Below are positions 63,681 through 64,000 of a stretch of 64,000 nucleotides of DNA, piece by piece. Origin of the DNA: Methylomarinum sp965277025 (GTDB lineage: Bacteria > Pseudomonadota > Gammaproteobacteria > Methylococcales > Methylomonadaceae). The translations under genes and the position numbers were made by a program. Position 1 is the stretch's first letter. Each line of letters begins with the position of its first letter. Below the pieces are notes generated by a model. The model had not been told where the DNA came from. It searched no databases and worked only from the letters and a program-made list of their open reading frames with translations. The stretch is from the NCBI GenBank assembly GCA_965277025.1, contig OZ255706.1, forward strand, positions 1,488,001 through 1,552,000, in the 5' to 3' direction.

Positions 63681-64000
63681 AATAACGCCACCTCGCTGGC
63701 TTTTAGCCGAGCTGAGTTACAAATGCCCGTTGCAGTGCCCGTACTGCTCCAATCCGTTGGATTACGCTAAATATGGTGATGAACTGTCGACAGAGGATTG
63801 GAAACGAGTCTTGACGCAAGCACGGAAAATGGGGGCAGTGCAGTTGGGTTTTTCCGGTGGCGAACCGTTGACCCGCCAGGATTTGCCTGAGCTGGTCAAG
63901 CATGCGCGGGAGCTGGGCTATTACTCCAACCTGATTACTTCCGGCTATGGCCTGGATGAAGCAAAAATTGTTCAGCTAAAACAGGCGGGGCTGGATCATA
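63658..64000 (+). CDS. pqqE: Radical SAM enzyme PqqE (5' part; continues beyond window)
   Basis: PqqE forms the carbon-carbon bond between Glu and Tyr of PqqA. The N-terminal [4Fe-4S]/SAM motif is Cys23-P-L-Q-Cys27-P-Y-Cys30 (ELSYKCPLQCPYCSNP), followed by QLGFSGGEPLTRQDL. The gene starts inside pqqD (ATG 63658) and runs out of the window after 114 codons, so the C-terminal SPASM domain is not visible. Confidence 0.95.
   Translation, partial: MAGSSNLKITPPRWLLAELSYKCPLQCPYCSNPLDYAKYGDELSTEDWKRVLTQARKMGAVQLGFSGGEPLTRQDLPELVKHARELGYYSNLITSGYGLDEAKIVQLKQAGLDH

Overview
The window looks like a chromosomal stretch of a gammaproteobacterium, most likely a Methylococcales-type methanotroph (inference). 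The housekeeping order carAB - greA - yhbY - rlmE - ftsH - glmM - tpiA - secG - tRNA-Leu(GAG) is classical for Gammaproteobacteria. A complete pqqABCD plus the start of pqqE, two TonB-dependent receptors, a TlpA-like thioredoxin and a multiheme cytochrome/ba3-oxidase cluster fit a C1-oxidising, PQQ-dependent respirer.

Layout. 1-1540: debris of an ISAs1-like and an IS66-like element. 1.6-14.3 kb: conserved core (carAB, greA, yhbY, rlmE, ftsH, glmM, tpiA, secG, tRNA-Leu), interrupted only by an IS630 copy and small palindromic repeats. 14.4-17.9 kb: remnant of an integrative element beside tRNA-Leu (frameshifted P4-type integrase, AlpA-like regulator, small ORFs). 17.9-21.9 kb: nested insertion sequences (IS66 piece, IS701-like copy 1, IS3 piece, ParD-like antitoxin cut by a second IS630). 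21.9-25.6 kb: GC-rich foreign block with a decayed istA, a filamentous-haemagglutinin fragment with a 7-residue tandem repeat, and a frameshifted XRE/ImmA-IrrE gene. 26-34 kb: RAYT transposase, IS701-like copy 2, a TlpA-like/CLC operon, and a TonB receptor with a Cys-rich BNR-type lipoprotein. 33.8-43.7 kb: accessory zone with IS elements, an integron-like gene cassette with an attC site, an IS91-type fusion remnant, and an unrecognised two-gene membrane module. 43.7-48.0 kb: multiheme cytochrome, diheme cytochrome c and ba3-type oxidase subunit I, decayed and truncated at both ends by ISs. 49.6-52 kb: second TonB receptor. 52.5-55.1 kb: IS4 and IS701-like copy 3. 55-57.6 kb: DUF3754-type gene and a partner, both frameshifted in G runs. 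57.6-61.3 kb: bepA-like protease and rlmKL. 61.5-64 kb: the pqq operon with a visible promoter, leader hairpin and an attenuator-like terminator after pqqA.

Themes. At least nine transposon families occupy roughly a third of the window, and several have mismatched flanks, which indicates deletions or recombination between copies. Two families of small palindromes are dispersed between core genes: hairpins with an invariant TCCT/AGGA loop and compensated stems, plausibly linked to the RAYT gene in the window; and about 150-bp TA-flanked MITE-like elements. Many single-base frameshifts lie in homopolymer runs, so either residual sequencing error or real decay must be considered before these genes are called dead.
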